The translations under genes and the position numbers were made by a program. 13,381 bases of DNA, from assembly GCA_002299465.1 (NCBI GenBank), contig DBNX01000024.1, forward strand, positions 1-13,381, written 5' to 3'. Below the pieces are notes generated by a model. The model was not told the DNA's origin, searched no databases, and saw nothing but the letters and a program-made list of their open reading frames with translations. Below, piece after piece: positions 5,714 through 12,762 of this stretch (the first letter of the stretch is position 1; every line of letters begins with the position of its first letter). The DNA is from Patescibacteria group bacterium UBA661. Its GTDB lineage: Bacteria; Patescibacteriota; Minisyncoccia; Phycocordibacterales; UBA918.

Positions 5714-6283
5714 AGACCCAAGGGTATCGATAGCTGACGGTGTGTCCGCTGCCGGTGCCCTCGGGCCTTTGCTTAAAAATGAGCTTTATTTTTAAGGGTT
5801 TTCTAACCCCAGAAGGCGTCAACTATTGGTGACTAACCTTTACCAAAGCTCTTGGTTGTACTTTGTTTGTTGAGAAGCCTATTTCTCTTACACTGCTTTT
5901 TGAGCAGAATGCTCAAAATTGAGGGTAAGGAGACTTCTCGTTGTGGGTGGGTTGTTATGAACGTTGTTTTGAGTTTTTTGGAGGTAATACTCAATTTTTG
6001 CAATGAACTCTTTAAGGGGTATCTCCAGGGTTCTTCTTTGAATTAATTTCAGAGGAGAACTCTGGAGATTCCTGCTCGCCCTTTCTGGGCCTACGCATAT
6101 ACTATGTCCTTTATAGAACAGTGTAAAGGACAGAGAGTTTATTACTTGTGTATAACTGTCCTTTATGTTATTTTGTTTCTCCTTCCAGTTTTTATAAAGC
6201 TCAAAAAAGCTTTTATTACAGCCATTAAATCTGGCGTCCATATATTTTATTGACAAAATCAAGATTTGTTTTCTTTTGTTTTA
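5714..6283 (+). ncRNA. Candidate large structured RNA, family not recognised
   Basis: This gene-poor 570-bp stretch is packed with helices. The key one is 22 uninterrupted pairs between 6021-6042 and 6048-6069 with a five-base loop, extended beyond a single T/T mismatch by 6018-6019 with 6071-6072. Its three wobble pairs (6029/6061, 6035/6055 and 6038/6052) are G-U only if the plus strand is transcribed; on the minus strand they would be C-A mismatches. Other hairpins are 5772-5780/5788-5796 (9 bp), 5796-5800/5805-5809, 5842-5846/5852-5856, 5898-5905/5911-5918 (8 bp), 6078-6081/6087-6090 and 6196-6201/6208-6213. A weak hairpin with a U-rich tail at about 6251-6283 may end it. No promoter is clear, and the ends are estimates. 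Hallmarks of tmRNA, RNase P RNA, SRP RNA and 6S RNA were looked for and not found. Confidence 0.5.
6106..6165 (+). promoter_or_regulatory. Mutually exclusive RNA helices (switch-like repeat)
   Basis: The segment TAAAGGACAG (6124-6133) is complementary to GTCCTTTA upstream (6106-6113, 8 bp) and to CTGTCCTTTA downstream (6156-6165, 10 bp). The two partners are direct copies of TGTCCTTTAT. Only one helix can form at a time, the arrangement expected of a conformational switch or attenuator, though a simple short duplication could also create it. Confidence 0.4.
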
Positions 6284-6297
6284 ATCGCTTGCGTGTT

Positions 6298-7104
6298 CTA
6301 AAATACACCTTCGGGAAAAGAAATCTCCACTGACACGGGGCAGTGGTCGGAACCCATAACCTCAGCGTGTACACCCGCCCTACGAATTAGGGGTGTTAGT
6401 GCGCCACTGGCAAAAACGTAATCAATCCGCCAACCAATGTTGCGTAACCTAGCTTGTGAAAAGTGCGACCACCACGTGTAGTGTCCGCCCGCTTTTTCTT
6501 GTAGACGGAAGGTGTCCACAAATCCACTCGCGATCATTTCATCCATACCTTTTCGTTCCTCTTTGGTAAAACCTTTTTTACCAAGATTTTCTTTGGGGCG
6601 AGCCAAATCAATTTCGGTATGAGCCACATTAAGATCACCGCAAAAAATTACCGGTTTAGTGGCTTGCAATTTTTGCATATAAGCCAAAAAAGCCTTATCC
6701 CAATGTTGTCTTACCGGCAGGCGACTGAGGTCGTCTTTGGCGTTGGGTGTATAGACAGTACTTAGATAAAAACCTCTAAACTCAAGGGTGATTATTCTAC
6801 CTTCTTTAGTGGTGTCGCCATAGTCATCAACCAATGTGTATTGTTTAGCAATTACTTCCGGCAATCCGAGAAAAACCGCTTCTGGCTCGTGTTTAGTGAA
6901 AATAGCTGTACCAGAATAACCCTTTTTTTCAGCACTATTCCAGTATTCACTGTACTGAGGTAAATCTATCGGCGCTTGTCCTTGTTCGGCTTTAATCTCC
7001 TGTAGGCACAGAATGTCTGGATCGTACTCAGTAATAAAACGATTAAAATCTCCCTTATTGATTACCGCCCGGATACCGTTGACGTTCCAAGAATATAACT
7101 TCAT
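6298..7104 (-). CDS. xth: Exodeoxyribonuclease III (AP endonuclease, EEP fold)
   Basis: A 268-residue protein of the ExoIII/ExoA family, which incises DNA 5' of abasic sites and removes nucleotides from 3' ends in base-excision repair. The metal and catalytic residues are all visible: N7 in S-W-N-V-N-G-I-R-A, E36 in L-Q-E-I-K-A-E, Y118 in S-T-V-Y-T-P-N, D157 and N159 in C-G-D-L-N-V-A-H, the G-W-R-I-D-Y motif with D228, and D253-H254 in S-D-H-C-P-V. The length is typical for a complete enzyme. It is monocistronic and leftward, flanked on both sides by the candidate plus-strand RNA regions. No Shine-Dalgarno sequence precedes the ATG. No strong terminator lies on its 3' side within the minus strand. 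Assignment is secure at family level; the exact balance of exonuclease and AP-endonuclease activity cannot be read from the sequence. Confidence 0.96.
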   Translation of the reverse strand: MKLYSWNVNGIRAVINKGDFNRFITEYDPDILCLQEIKAEQGQAPIDLPQYSEYWNSAEKKGYSGTAIFTKHEPEAVFLGLPEVIAKQYTLVDDYGDTTKEGRIITLEFRGFYLSTVYTPNAKDDLSRLPVRQHWDKAFLAYMQKLQATKPVIFCGDLNVAHTEIDLARPKENLGKKGFTKEERKGMDEMIASGFVDTFRLQEKAGGHYTWWSHFSQARLRNIGWRIDYVFASGALTPLIRRAGVHAEVMGSDHCPVSVEISFPEGVF

Positions 7105-7135
7105 CTAGCTAGTGTAGCAAAAAATGTTAATTTGC

Positions 7136-7293
7136 TCTCGGGGCGGGGGATTAGTTGTTATTTCCTGTCTAGTCGCGCCCTGCTCATATATATGTATGAG
7201 CAGGGCGCGACTTATTTGTTTAAGGATAATACATATAAGTAAGTAGATGCTGGTGGCGAGAGCCACCCTAATATAAACATTCCCGCCCCGGGG
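7136..7293 (+). ncRNA. Candidate compact three-helix structured RNA
   Basis: Three helices nest in 158 bases. The closing helix pairs 7136-7149 with 7280-7293 (14 pairs); the central nine are a GC-rich perfect match and four terminal pairs are G-U only on the plus strand. Inside it lie an 18-bp perfect hairpin (7171-7188 with 7195-7212, six-base TATATG loop) and a 6-bp hairpin GGTGGC/GCCACC capped by GAGA, a GNRA tetraloop. It sits between divergent xth and csp, so it may be an independent RNA or part of a long csp leader. The rest of this 358-bp gap shows no gene. It matches no RNA family I know. Confidence 0.5.
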
Positions 7294-7462
7294 ACAGCAC
7301 ACCAAACAACTTTAGTAATGTGGTGAGGGATTAAGGTGGTCTTGTATTTATTGCAATATATGCTTTACTAGTGGTAGCGAAACCAGCTCCCCCCAACGCC
7401 CAGCAAAAGCATTGAGGAAGGTGAAGTGAAGTTTTGTCGTTAATCAAAGTAAAAATAAAAAA

Positions 7463-7663
7463 ATGACAGGAACAATTGTTCGTCTAAAAGAAAATGGCTT
7501 CGGCTTTATTAAGCCAGACAATGACGGTAAGGATGTATTCTTCCACGCCCAATCACTTGTCGACCTAAGTTTCGATGATCTAAAAGAAGGTGACAAAGTC
7601 ACTTTCGATGTTGAGCAAGGTCCGAAAGGTCCAGCTGCTACCAACGTTCGTCGTTCAGCTTAA
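7463..7663 (+). CDS. csp: Cold-shock domain protein
   Basis: A 66-residue single-domain CspA-family protein, a five-strand beta barrel that binds single-stranded RNA and DNA and melts RNA structure. The RNP1 motif is N-G-F-G-F-I-K-P (11-18) and the RNP2 motif is D-V-F-F-H-A (24-29). The C-terminal G-P-K-G-P-A-A-T-N-V is also typical. The usual early K-W-F-N is replaced by R-L-K-E, as in some divergent homologues. The length equals the family norm. Only A-rich sequence, with no Shine-Dalgarno match, precedes the ATG. The gene is followed by the strongest terminator in the window, so it is a single-gene transcript. The structured DNA 170 bp upstream could be its leader, which in csp genes is often regulatory, but the link is inferred. 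Confidence 0.95.
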   Translation: MTGTIVRLKENGFGFIKPDNDGKDVFFHAQSLVDLSFDDLKEGDKVTFDVEQGPKGPAATNVRRSA

Positions 7664-7673
7664 GTAAGCAAAC

Positions 7674-7709
7674 AAAAGCCCCGCCGGTTTTACCGGCGGG
7701 GCTTTTGTT
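7674..7709 (+). terminator. Intrinsic terminator of csp
   Basis: A 14-bp perfect stem with a GC-rich core (GCCCCGCCGG with CCGGCGGGGC), flanked by AAAA and TTTT, has a five-base TTTTA loop and sits 11 bases after the stop codon. It is nearly symmetrical, so it would also act on leftward transcripts. Confidence 0.93.
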
Positions 7710-7742
7710 ATTCACTAGTCCAAACATTATCTTCTGCCACCA

Positions 7743-8150
7743 ATGTATACTATGTACAGTATGAGCGTCTTTAGCATCTTTCATCATTACTTACTCTGGC
7801 ATTACTCACAAGCCCTACGCGAATTAACACACGTGTCGGGTAACTTACTCTGGTTTATTTTTCACTTTTTCTCGATTCCTCAACTCACGCGTTCACTTTT
7901 TTCACCCTACCGTCGCATCACCGAAGAACGCCACCAAGCTTTCAATTTTGAAGACATTGCTGGTTATCTAATTATCAATCTCACGTCTCGAGTAATTGGT
8001 TTCCTGATGCGCCTCACTATTATCTCACTCGGTCTCATCACTTTGCTCATCCTCCTTTTTGGCATAGTGCTGACTTATCTATTTTGGTTTACAGCCCCGA
8101 TAGCTTTACTGACTTTTCTTTTAGCTGGCTTCGGCTTACTCATAACCTAA
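7743..8150 (+). CDS. Small membrane protein, partner of the Clp-like ATPase
   Basis: A protein of up to 135 residues with no recognised family. There are three in-frame ATG codons at 7743, 7752 and 7761. The last would give M-S-V-F-S-I-F-H-H-Y and is about as likely as the first, and none has a Shine-Dalgarno sequence. An aromatic, amphipathic N-terminal part (residues 16-46, rich in W, F, H and L) is followed by a charged loop (R-R-I-T-E-E-R-H-Q, 57-65). Two strongly hydrophobic helices are at about 88-112 and 115-134, ending almost at the stop. The next gene starts nine bases after the stop, so the two are very likely co-transcribed. Small membrane proteins paired with membrane-anchored Clp-like ATPases recur in CPR genomes, from memory, which suggests a joint complex; the role is unknown. 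Confidence 0.8.
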   Translation: MYTMYSMSVFSIFHHYLLWHYSQALRELTHVSGNLLWFIFHFFSIPQLTRSLFSPYRRITEERHQAFNFEDIAGYLIINLTSRVIGFLMRLTIISLGLITLLILLFGIVLTYLFWFTAPIALLTFLLAGFGLLIT

Positions 8151-8159
8151 ACAAATCTT

Positions 8160-10595
8160 ATGCGCACCATTGCCAATGACATCGTTCGCTACGCTCCCGT
8201 TATCACTTTCAGCAAATTTTTATCGCGACCACTCCTGCGGCGACTCCGCACTTTGTTTCTTGTCTTGGCTTTCCTTTGTGGCTCCATTAGTGCCGGCACG
8301 CTCTTTTTTCTGCCCAGTCTTTACACCGAAATATTCCTTGCTCTCTGCTTAATCTTCATCGCCATCTGGCTTGACCAGATGATGGTTTACAGCTACCACA
8401 ACAGCTACTATTTTTATGGCGTTAAATCTATCCTAGGTCTAAGTAGTAAAAATATATCTGGTGTCACTTACGAAATAGCCGAGGCACTTATTCCTCACCC
8501 CCAAGACGTGACTAAAGCCTTTTGCACCTCACGCCTCGGCACCACGATACTTTTACGAGCCGGTATTGATAGTAACGCCATAGCTCAGTTCCTAGCTGAT
8601 AAGCGTCCGCTCATTAGTACCGAAATGATTCCGCTACCCACCACGACTTTGTTTTCTTTTATTGACTTGGGAGTATACCTGCTCAAACAAGACCCCGCTT
8701 TTGCCAATCTGATTAAGAGCAGTGGTGTCACTGAAGAAAACTTTCTGGGCGCTTTGCGTTGGGTAGTGATAGCCCACCACACCGAAAAAAAACAAGAGCG
8801 GTGGTGGAGTAAGGATAATCTTTCCAGGGTTAAAGGTTTGGGTCGGGAGTGGTCATACGGAATACCGTACTTACTAGAAAAATTTTCTCGTAACCTTTAC
8901 ACCAGCGCAGTCTACTCGACCCTCACTCGCGGTGACTCAGCTTTTGCTGAAGCTAAAATAGAAGAAATTGAAATTGCCTTAGCGCGAGCCAAGGCCTCTA
9001 ACGTCCTTGTTATTGGTGAAGCCGGTGTTGGCAAAATTGATTTGTTGCTGGAAGTTAAGCGGCGCCTCGAGCAGGGTAAATCTATCGGTGCTGTTACTGA
9101 ACAGCGTATGATCTTACTTGACACCGTGAGACTCCTCGCTGTTCACCGAGACAAAAATGAACTTGAGCAAACTTTGTTGATTATGTTCAGTGAAGCAGCT
9201 CGTGCCGGCAATATCATCATCGTCATCGAGAACATCAGCACTTTCCTTCGTGAAGCCGAAGCGTTTGGAGTCTTCTTACCCGAATTACTCGACCCATTTT
9301 TAGCTTCGCCCAACCTACACGTAATCGGCACCGACACCCCCAGCGCTTATCACACCTACCTAGAACCCCTCGGTGGTTTTGCTCGCCGCTTCGCTGAGAT
9401 ATTAATTGACGCTCCCGACCTGTCGAGCACCACACGCATCCTTGAGGGTGTAGCTCTTGAAAACGAAAACCGTTACCGCCTCCTCTTCACCTACTCCTCT
9501 TTAGTAGCAATCACTAACGCCGCGGACCGGTATCTTGTCGAAGGGGTAATGCCCGATAAAGCCATCGAACTTTTAATTGACATCGCTACTCGTGCCAGTG
9601 CCGACAATCTAGGTATAGTCACTCCCGAATACATTTACACCGTCGTTAGCGAGCGGACCGGCGTACCAGTTGGCCCTATCGGCAACAATGAACGTGAGCT
9701 CCTTCTCAACCTCGAAGATTATCTCCACCAACGGGTCGTTGGTCAGGATCTGGCGCTTTCAGCAATCGCTAGGACGATGCGGCGAGCGCGGGCTGGAATT
9801 CAATCATCCGACAAACCAATTGGTAGTTTTCTATTTTTGGGACCAACGGGTGTCGGCAAGACCGAGACCGCCAAAGCCCTCGCTCATATATTTTTTGGTG
9901 ACGAGAAAAATATGCAACGACTCGATATGTCTGAGTTTAGTGCCAACAATGCCCTCGCCCGACTCATCGGCAATAATGTCGAGTCGGGAGTGCTCGCCGA
10001 CATGCTTCGCGAGCACCCCTACACCGTCCTCTTGCTTGATGAGTTTGAAAAGGCCGCGCGTGCCGTACACGATTTATTTTTACAAATTCTCGACGAAGGT
10101 GTATTCACCGATGGTCGCGGAGAACGTGTGAATGCTCGTAACACCATCATCATCGCCACCTCCAATGCGGGTAGTCAGCTGATCCTAAAGACCGTATCGC
10201 AACGCCAAGAACTTTCCACTCTCCACCAAGAAATTATCAACCACATCGTGCGTGAGGGTGTCTACCGCCCCGAACTGATTAACCGTTTTGACAGCACGAT
10301 AATCTTTGAACCACTCACCCTAGAGGAGCAGGGACAAATTGCCAACTTAATGCTCGGTGGACTCTACCAACGAATTCGCGAACGCGGTTATGAGCTTATC
10401 ATCAATCGTGATCTGCTGGACGTGTTGGTGGAGAAGGGTTACAGTCCAGAGTTCGGCGCTCGACCCATGCAAAGAGTTTTGCAAGATTTGGTGGAGGAAA
10501 AAGTAGCAGAACGCATCATTAGTGGTGAAGTGGTTTTGGGTGGGACCATTAAACTATCTCGAGCCGATTTTAGCGAAACCGAATTAGCGGTTTAA
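8160..10595 (+). CDS. Membrane-anchored double-AAA+ Clp/ClpC-like ATPase
   Basis: An 811-residue protein of the ClpA/ClpC type. Two membrane helices (about 32-53 and 58-77) replace a soluble start. Residues 100-205 look like a divergent Clp N-domain (two helical repeats, with L-L-R-A-G-I-D and S-S-G-V-T-E-E-N). Domain 1 has a Walker A of G-E-A-G-V-G-K-I (286-293), with Ile where Thr is usual, and a Walker B ending I-E-N (356-358) in place of D-E, so it probably does not hydrolyse ATP. Domain 2 is intact: G-P-T-G-V-G-K-T (561-568), L-L-L-D-E (624-628), sensor 1 T-S-N (667-669), arginine finger R709 and sensor 2 G-A-R-P (766-769). Its R-L-I-G-N-N-V-E-S-G stretch (601-610) lacks the G-Y-V-G pore loop. 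No ClpP-docking I-G-F/L loop is seen between 672 and 700. No middle-domain coiled coil is obvious. It probably remodels proteins at the membrane; a role with a protease is not supported. Confidence 0.9.
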   Translation: MRTIANDIVRYAPVITFSKFLSRPLLRRLRTLFLVLAFLCGSISAGTLFFLPSLYTEIFLALCLIFIAIWLDQMMVYSYHNSYYFYGVKSILGLSSKNISGVTYEIAEALIPHPQDVTKAFCTSRLGTTILLRAGIDSNAIAQFLADKRPLISTEMIPLPTTTLFSFIDLGVYLLKQDPAFANLIKSSGVTEENFLGALRWVVIAHHTEKKQERWWSKDNLSRVKGLGREWSYGIPYLLEKFSRNLYTSAVYSTLTRGDSAFAEAKIEEIEIALARAKASNVLVIGEAGVGKIDLLLEVKRRLEQGKSIGAVTEQRMILLDTVRLLAVHRDKNELEQTLLIMFSEAARAGNIIIVIENISTFLREAEAFGVFLPELLDPFLASPNLHVIGTDTPSAYHTYLEPLGGFARRFAEILIDAPDLSSTTRILEGVALENENRYRLLFTYSSLVAITNAADRYLVEGVMPDKAIELLIDIATRASADNLGIVTPEYIYTVVSERTGVPVGPIGNNERELLLNLEDYLHQRVVGQDLALSAIARTMRRARAGIQSSDKPIGSFLFLGPTGVGKTETAKALAHIFFGDEKNMQRLDMSEFSANNALARLIGNNVESGVLADMLREHPYTVLLLDEFEKAARAVHDLFLQILDEGVFTDGRGERVNARNTIIIATSNAGSQLILKTVSQRQELSTLHQEIINHIVREGVYRPELINRFDSTIIFEPLTLEEQGQIANLMLGGLYQRIRERGYELIINRDLLDVLVEKGYSPEFGARPMQRVLQDLVEEKVAERIISGEVVLGGTIKLSRADFSETELAV

Positions 10596-11033
10596 AAAAT
10601 TCGTCCGACTCTCCCTCCTCTCAGACAGCAACTAGCCACCTACACCTTGAAAAATAATTGCTGACTATCCGCACCACCAAATGTCTGAATTTTTTCTTTG
10701 TTCAAAAACTTAGTTAACACCAGTTCCACACTTCTCTCGACACTAAGAATTTTTTAAACCCCTCGCTCCAAAAAGATTTTCGGGCGACTACGGCAGGCCA
10801 GCTTTTCTTGCCCCCCATTTCAAACCAACCACAACTATGTTGGCGACAGTTTCTCTCAGTTGCTGACCCCACCCGAACAACTCTTGGCATAAATCGGCAC
10901 GTTAAACATTTTGCTTCGACTTCTGCTTGGGGAAAGTTTTATTATCCTAATTTCTTAAATAATTACGTGTGAAACATTGCAAAATATGGGTTTCACAGCT
11001 GTCTGTTTTATAAACAGACACTATAAAAAATTT
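10596..11033. other. Gene-free stretch between Clp-like ATPase and metallopeptidase genes
   Basis: No credible reading frame is seen here. The left half is pyrimidine-rich. It contains 7-bp complementary segments TCAGACA (10621-10627) and TGTCTGA (10682-10688), an 8-bp inverted repeat TGTGAAAC/GTTTCACA (10968-10975 and 10990-10997), and a 9-bp hairpin at 11000-11020. No U-tailed terminator for the Clp-like gene is recognised. Both flanking genes end toward this region. Confidence 0.6.
11000..11020 (-). terminator. Hairpin after the metallopeptidase-like gene
   Basis: TGTCTGTTT (11000-11008) and AAACAGACA (11012-11020) form a perfect 9-bp stem with a three-base loop, 13 bases beyond the leftward stop codon. 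No T-run follows in the transcript sense, so it may be a weak terminator or a 3'-end stabilising stem. Confidence 0.4.
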
Positions 11034-12596
11034 CTACGGACCGCTGATCTGATCGAAAAGAGCGAGGTCGACCACCCCCCGCTGCGTAAGCTCCTCAAGC
11101 TGAGGAGCGTGGAGTTTGTACACCGCTCCCACGGAACAGTCTTCGAGGTAATGAATCTGATTTCCTTCAATGTTTCCAGACGGATTTTTCCTGAGTGCGT
11201 ATCCGATATTACCTTCCCGCACAATAATAAAACCCGGGAAACTATCATCCTTGAACACAGCGAGCGACTCTCGCTTCGTACTGCGAAGATCTCTAACCTG
11301 TTCGGAACGTAGCCCGTCCGGATTATCATTCATAACAATCTTGAAGGCGTCCTTACCAAACGCTGCGTCGTAGAGAAGTGCGAACGGTATGATATTGCCT
11401 GTGAACTTCGCCTTAGTAAGAATATTAAAGATTTGCTCCTTCGCGTCTTCAACCGACTTTCCTTCAAAAGCAGCTGGGTTCTTCGTGGCAATATCCGTCG
11501 CTAGTTTCCACAAATCCAACCGGGCGTCTCGATAGGTCACCACGTCGAGTAAGACCTTCCCATCTTCAGAAAATTCGACATCTATAGGCTCCTCTAATTG
11601 ACTCTCGCCTTCGGGAAATCTGATCTCATCTTTATTTGCATTGTACTGAGCGAGTGCGTCTTGTCTCGCTTCCACAAGCCTCCCAAAATCAGGATCGGTG
11701 CTGCTAAGGCCGCGTATGAAGCGGGCAGCGAGCTCTTCCGTGATCGCTTCGTCTAGCCATTTAAGTTTCGCACTCACAAAAGGTTCCGCCGACGCGCGCT
11801 CAGACATACCACTCCTAAGCTGGTAGGGGTAGTCAAGATTATCGCTTTTTCGATACGTCATTGCAGTGTCCGATGCGAAATGGAGTGCTTCGTGAACGAT
11901 GGTCTTGAGTTTGGCGAGCGCTGAACGCTTTCGGACAACAAACATTTCCTCTTCGCCCATGACGGCCACCCCGGCAGTATCTTGACCAATGCTACCTTTG
12001 GGCATAATGCGATAATCGTCAGGTGTAATCCCTATCGGTTCAACTCCGCACGCGCGGCGAAGATCATTCGCGTGGGCGACAGCACGTGTGATCATCGTTT
12101 CTTCGCCATGCTCTTTAATCAATTCCTCTTCACGAAAACCCGACTTGTTAAGTGCGATGAAAAGCAGACGATCGAGGCGAGCCCGTTCTTGTTCCTCCGC
12201 CTCGTCCTGTGCGAATTGCACCTCTCCCTCTTTGCCGAAGATTGTTCCGATTGCACCGCGCGCATGGAGGTTATCTATCATGCTATACCCAAGCTCGGGA
12301 TCAAGTTCCTTGATTGCTCGCACTGCCTCAAACATTGACCGCGGGTTGAACGGCTCACCCTCGAGCAGTCGTCGAGCAAAGCCAGGTTCACGCAGAACAC
12401 GCTCAGCCAGTTCGTCGTCACCGAAAATAGATCGAACCTCGTCGATGACCAGTTGGAGATATTCGGGGTCTAACTTTCGCTCGACGAGAAAAGAAGAGTC
12501 CGCTGTGTTGGTTGTTTCGACGGAAGCACTTACTCTACTTTCGTGAGGCGGATGGTGTGCGTTCTTTTTACTTGGAATCCCTTCGCGCATAATCAT
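11034..12596 (-). CDS. HExxH (HEALH) metallopeptidase-like protein
   Basis: A 520-residue, mostly acidic protein of no family I can name. The key motif is T-I-V-H-E-A-L-H-F-A-S (HEALH at 235-239), the HExxH zinc-peptidase signature in a hydrophobic helix. Some 40 residues later comes W-L-D-E-A-I-T-E-E-L-A-A-R-F (280-293), a helix resembling the L-N-E-G-x-T-E segment that supplies the third zinc ligand (Glu) in gluzincins, so E283 or E287/E288 are candidates. Residues 42-170 are helical and charged. The C-terminal region (about 300-520) is mixed alpha/beta with no known motif. No signal peptide or membrane helix is seen, so it is probably cytoplasmic. A second in-frame Met is two codons into the frame. 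The gene is visibly richer in G+C and uses different codons from most neighbours, which hints at transfer. Zinc binding is inferred; an inactive relative is possible. Confidence 0.82.
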   Translation of the reverse strand: MIMREGIPSKKNAHHPPHESRVSASVETTNTADSSFLVERKLDPEYLQLVIDEVRSIFGDDELAERVLREPGFARRLLEGEPFNPRSMFEAVRAIKELDPELGYSMIDNLHARGAIGTIFGKEGEVQFAQDEAEEQERARLDRLLFIALNKSGFREEELIKEHGEETMITRAVAHANDLRRACGVEPIGITPDDYRIMPKGSIGQDTAGVAVMGEEEMFVVRKRSALAKLKTIVHEALHFASDTAMTYRKSDNLDYPYQLRSGMSERASAEPFVSAKLKWLDEAITEELAARFIRGLSSTDPDFGRLVEARQDALAQYNANKDEIRFPEGESQLEEPIDVEFSEDGKVLLDVVTYRDARLDLWKLATDIATKNPAAFEGKSVEDAKEQIFNILTKAKFTGNIIPFALLYDAAFGKDAFKIVMNDNPDGLRSEQVRDLRSTKRESLAVFKDDSFPGFIIVREGNIGYALRKNPSGNIEGNQIHYLEDCSVGAVYKLHAPQLEELTQRGVVDLALFDQISGP

Positions 12597-12673
12597 ACTT
12601 TACACCGCTCAGTCATAAACACCAACCCAGGGACCTTGGCTTAACAGACACTGCTTTCGATTCCGGACTTTCG

Positions 12674-12679
12674 TATAAT
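12674..12679 (+). promoter_or_regulatory. Possible -10 element (TATAAT)
   Basis: An exact TATAAT lies upstream of the palindrome, with only a weak CTGCTT 17 bp before it. It might start a short rightward transcript running through the palindrome, but there is no independent support. Confidence 0.25.
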
Positions 12680-12708
12680 TAGTTAACAACTGACACTACT
12701 AACGACCA

Positions 12709-12736
12709 CCCCACCGCCGGTTAACCGGCGGTGGGG
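12709..12736. promoter_or_regulatory. Perfect 28-bp palindrome in divergent promoter region
   Basis: CCCCACCGCCGG and its complement CCGGCGGTGGGG flank a TTAA centre, so all 28 bases are symmetrical. No T-run follows on either strand, which argues against a normal terminator. It lies between divergent genes and covers the -35 region of the WG-repeat gene, so it may be an operator. Its core (CCGCCGG/CCGGCGG) resembles the csp terminator stem, so a terminator that lost its U-tract is the alternative. Confidence 0.5.
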
Positions 12737-12748
12737 CTGTGTTATAAT
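12721..12748 (+). promoter_or_regulatory. Promoter of the WG-repeat gene
   Basis: An exact TATAAT (12743-12748) lies 14 bp before the ATG. A 4-of-6 -35 match (TTAACC, 12721-12726) is 16 bp upstream, at the centre of the palindrome. The transcript would begin about seven bases before the start codon, giving an almost leaderless mRNA, which fits the missing Shine-Dalgarno sequence. Confidence 0.55.
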
Positions 12749-12762
12749 CCAGTAAACAAGCT

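Noticed and set aside
5888..6262. A 124-codon minus-strand open frame inside the candidate RNA region.
   Set aside because: It shows no recognisable domain, no Shine-Dalgarno sequence and a composition expected of AT-rich filler. The G-U pattern of the long hairpin indicates a plus-strand RNA. A real small gene cannot be fully excluded.
5714..6283. tmRNA, RNase P RNA, SRP RNA or 6S RNA as identity of the structured region.
   Set aside because: No tRNA-like T-arm end, no GAGGAAAGUC-type RNase P core, no SRP GGAA-loop domain and no single long bulged 6S hairpin were found on either strand.
6473..6478. A CACGTG core inside xth that might be another parS.
   Set aside because: The flanking bases do not match the parS arms.
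7105..7305. A 66-codon minus-strand frame upstream of xth.
   Set aside because: It crosses the 18-bp hairpin and the GC-rich helix, which explain the base pattern better; it has no protein features.
10966..10997. ACGTGTGAAACA and GTTTCACA, resembling parS half-sites.
   Set aside because: The halves are in the wrong arrangement or carry a two-base insertion, so the 16-bp palindrome is not formed.
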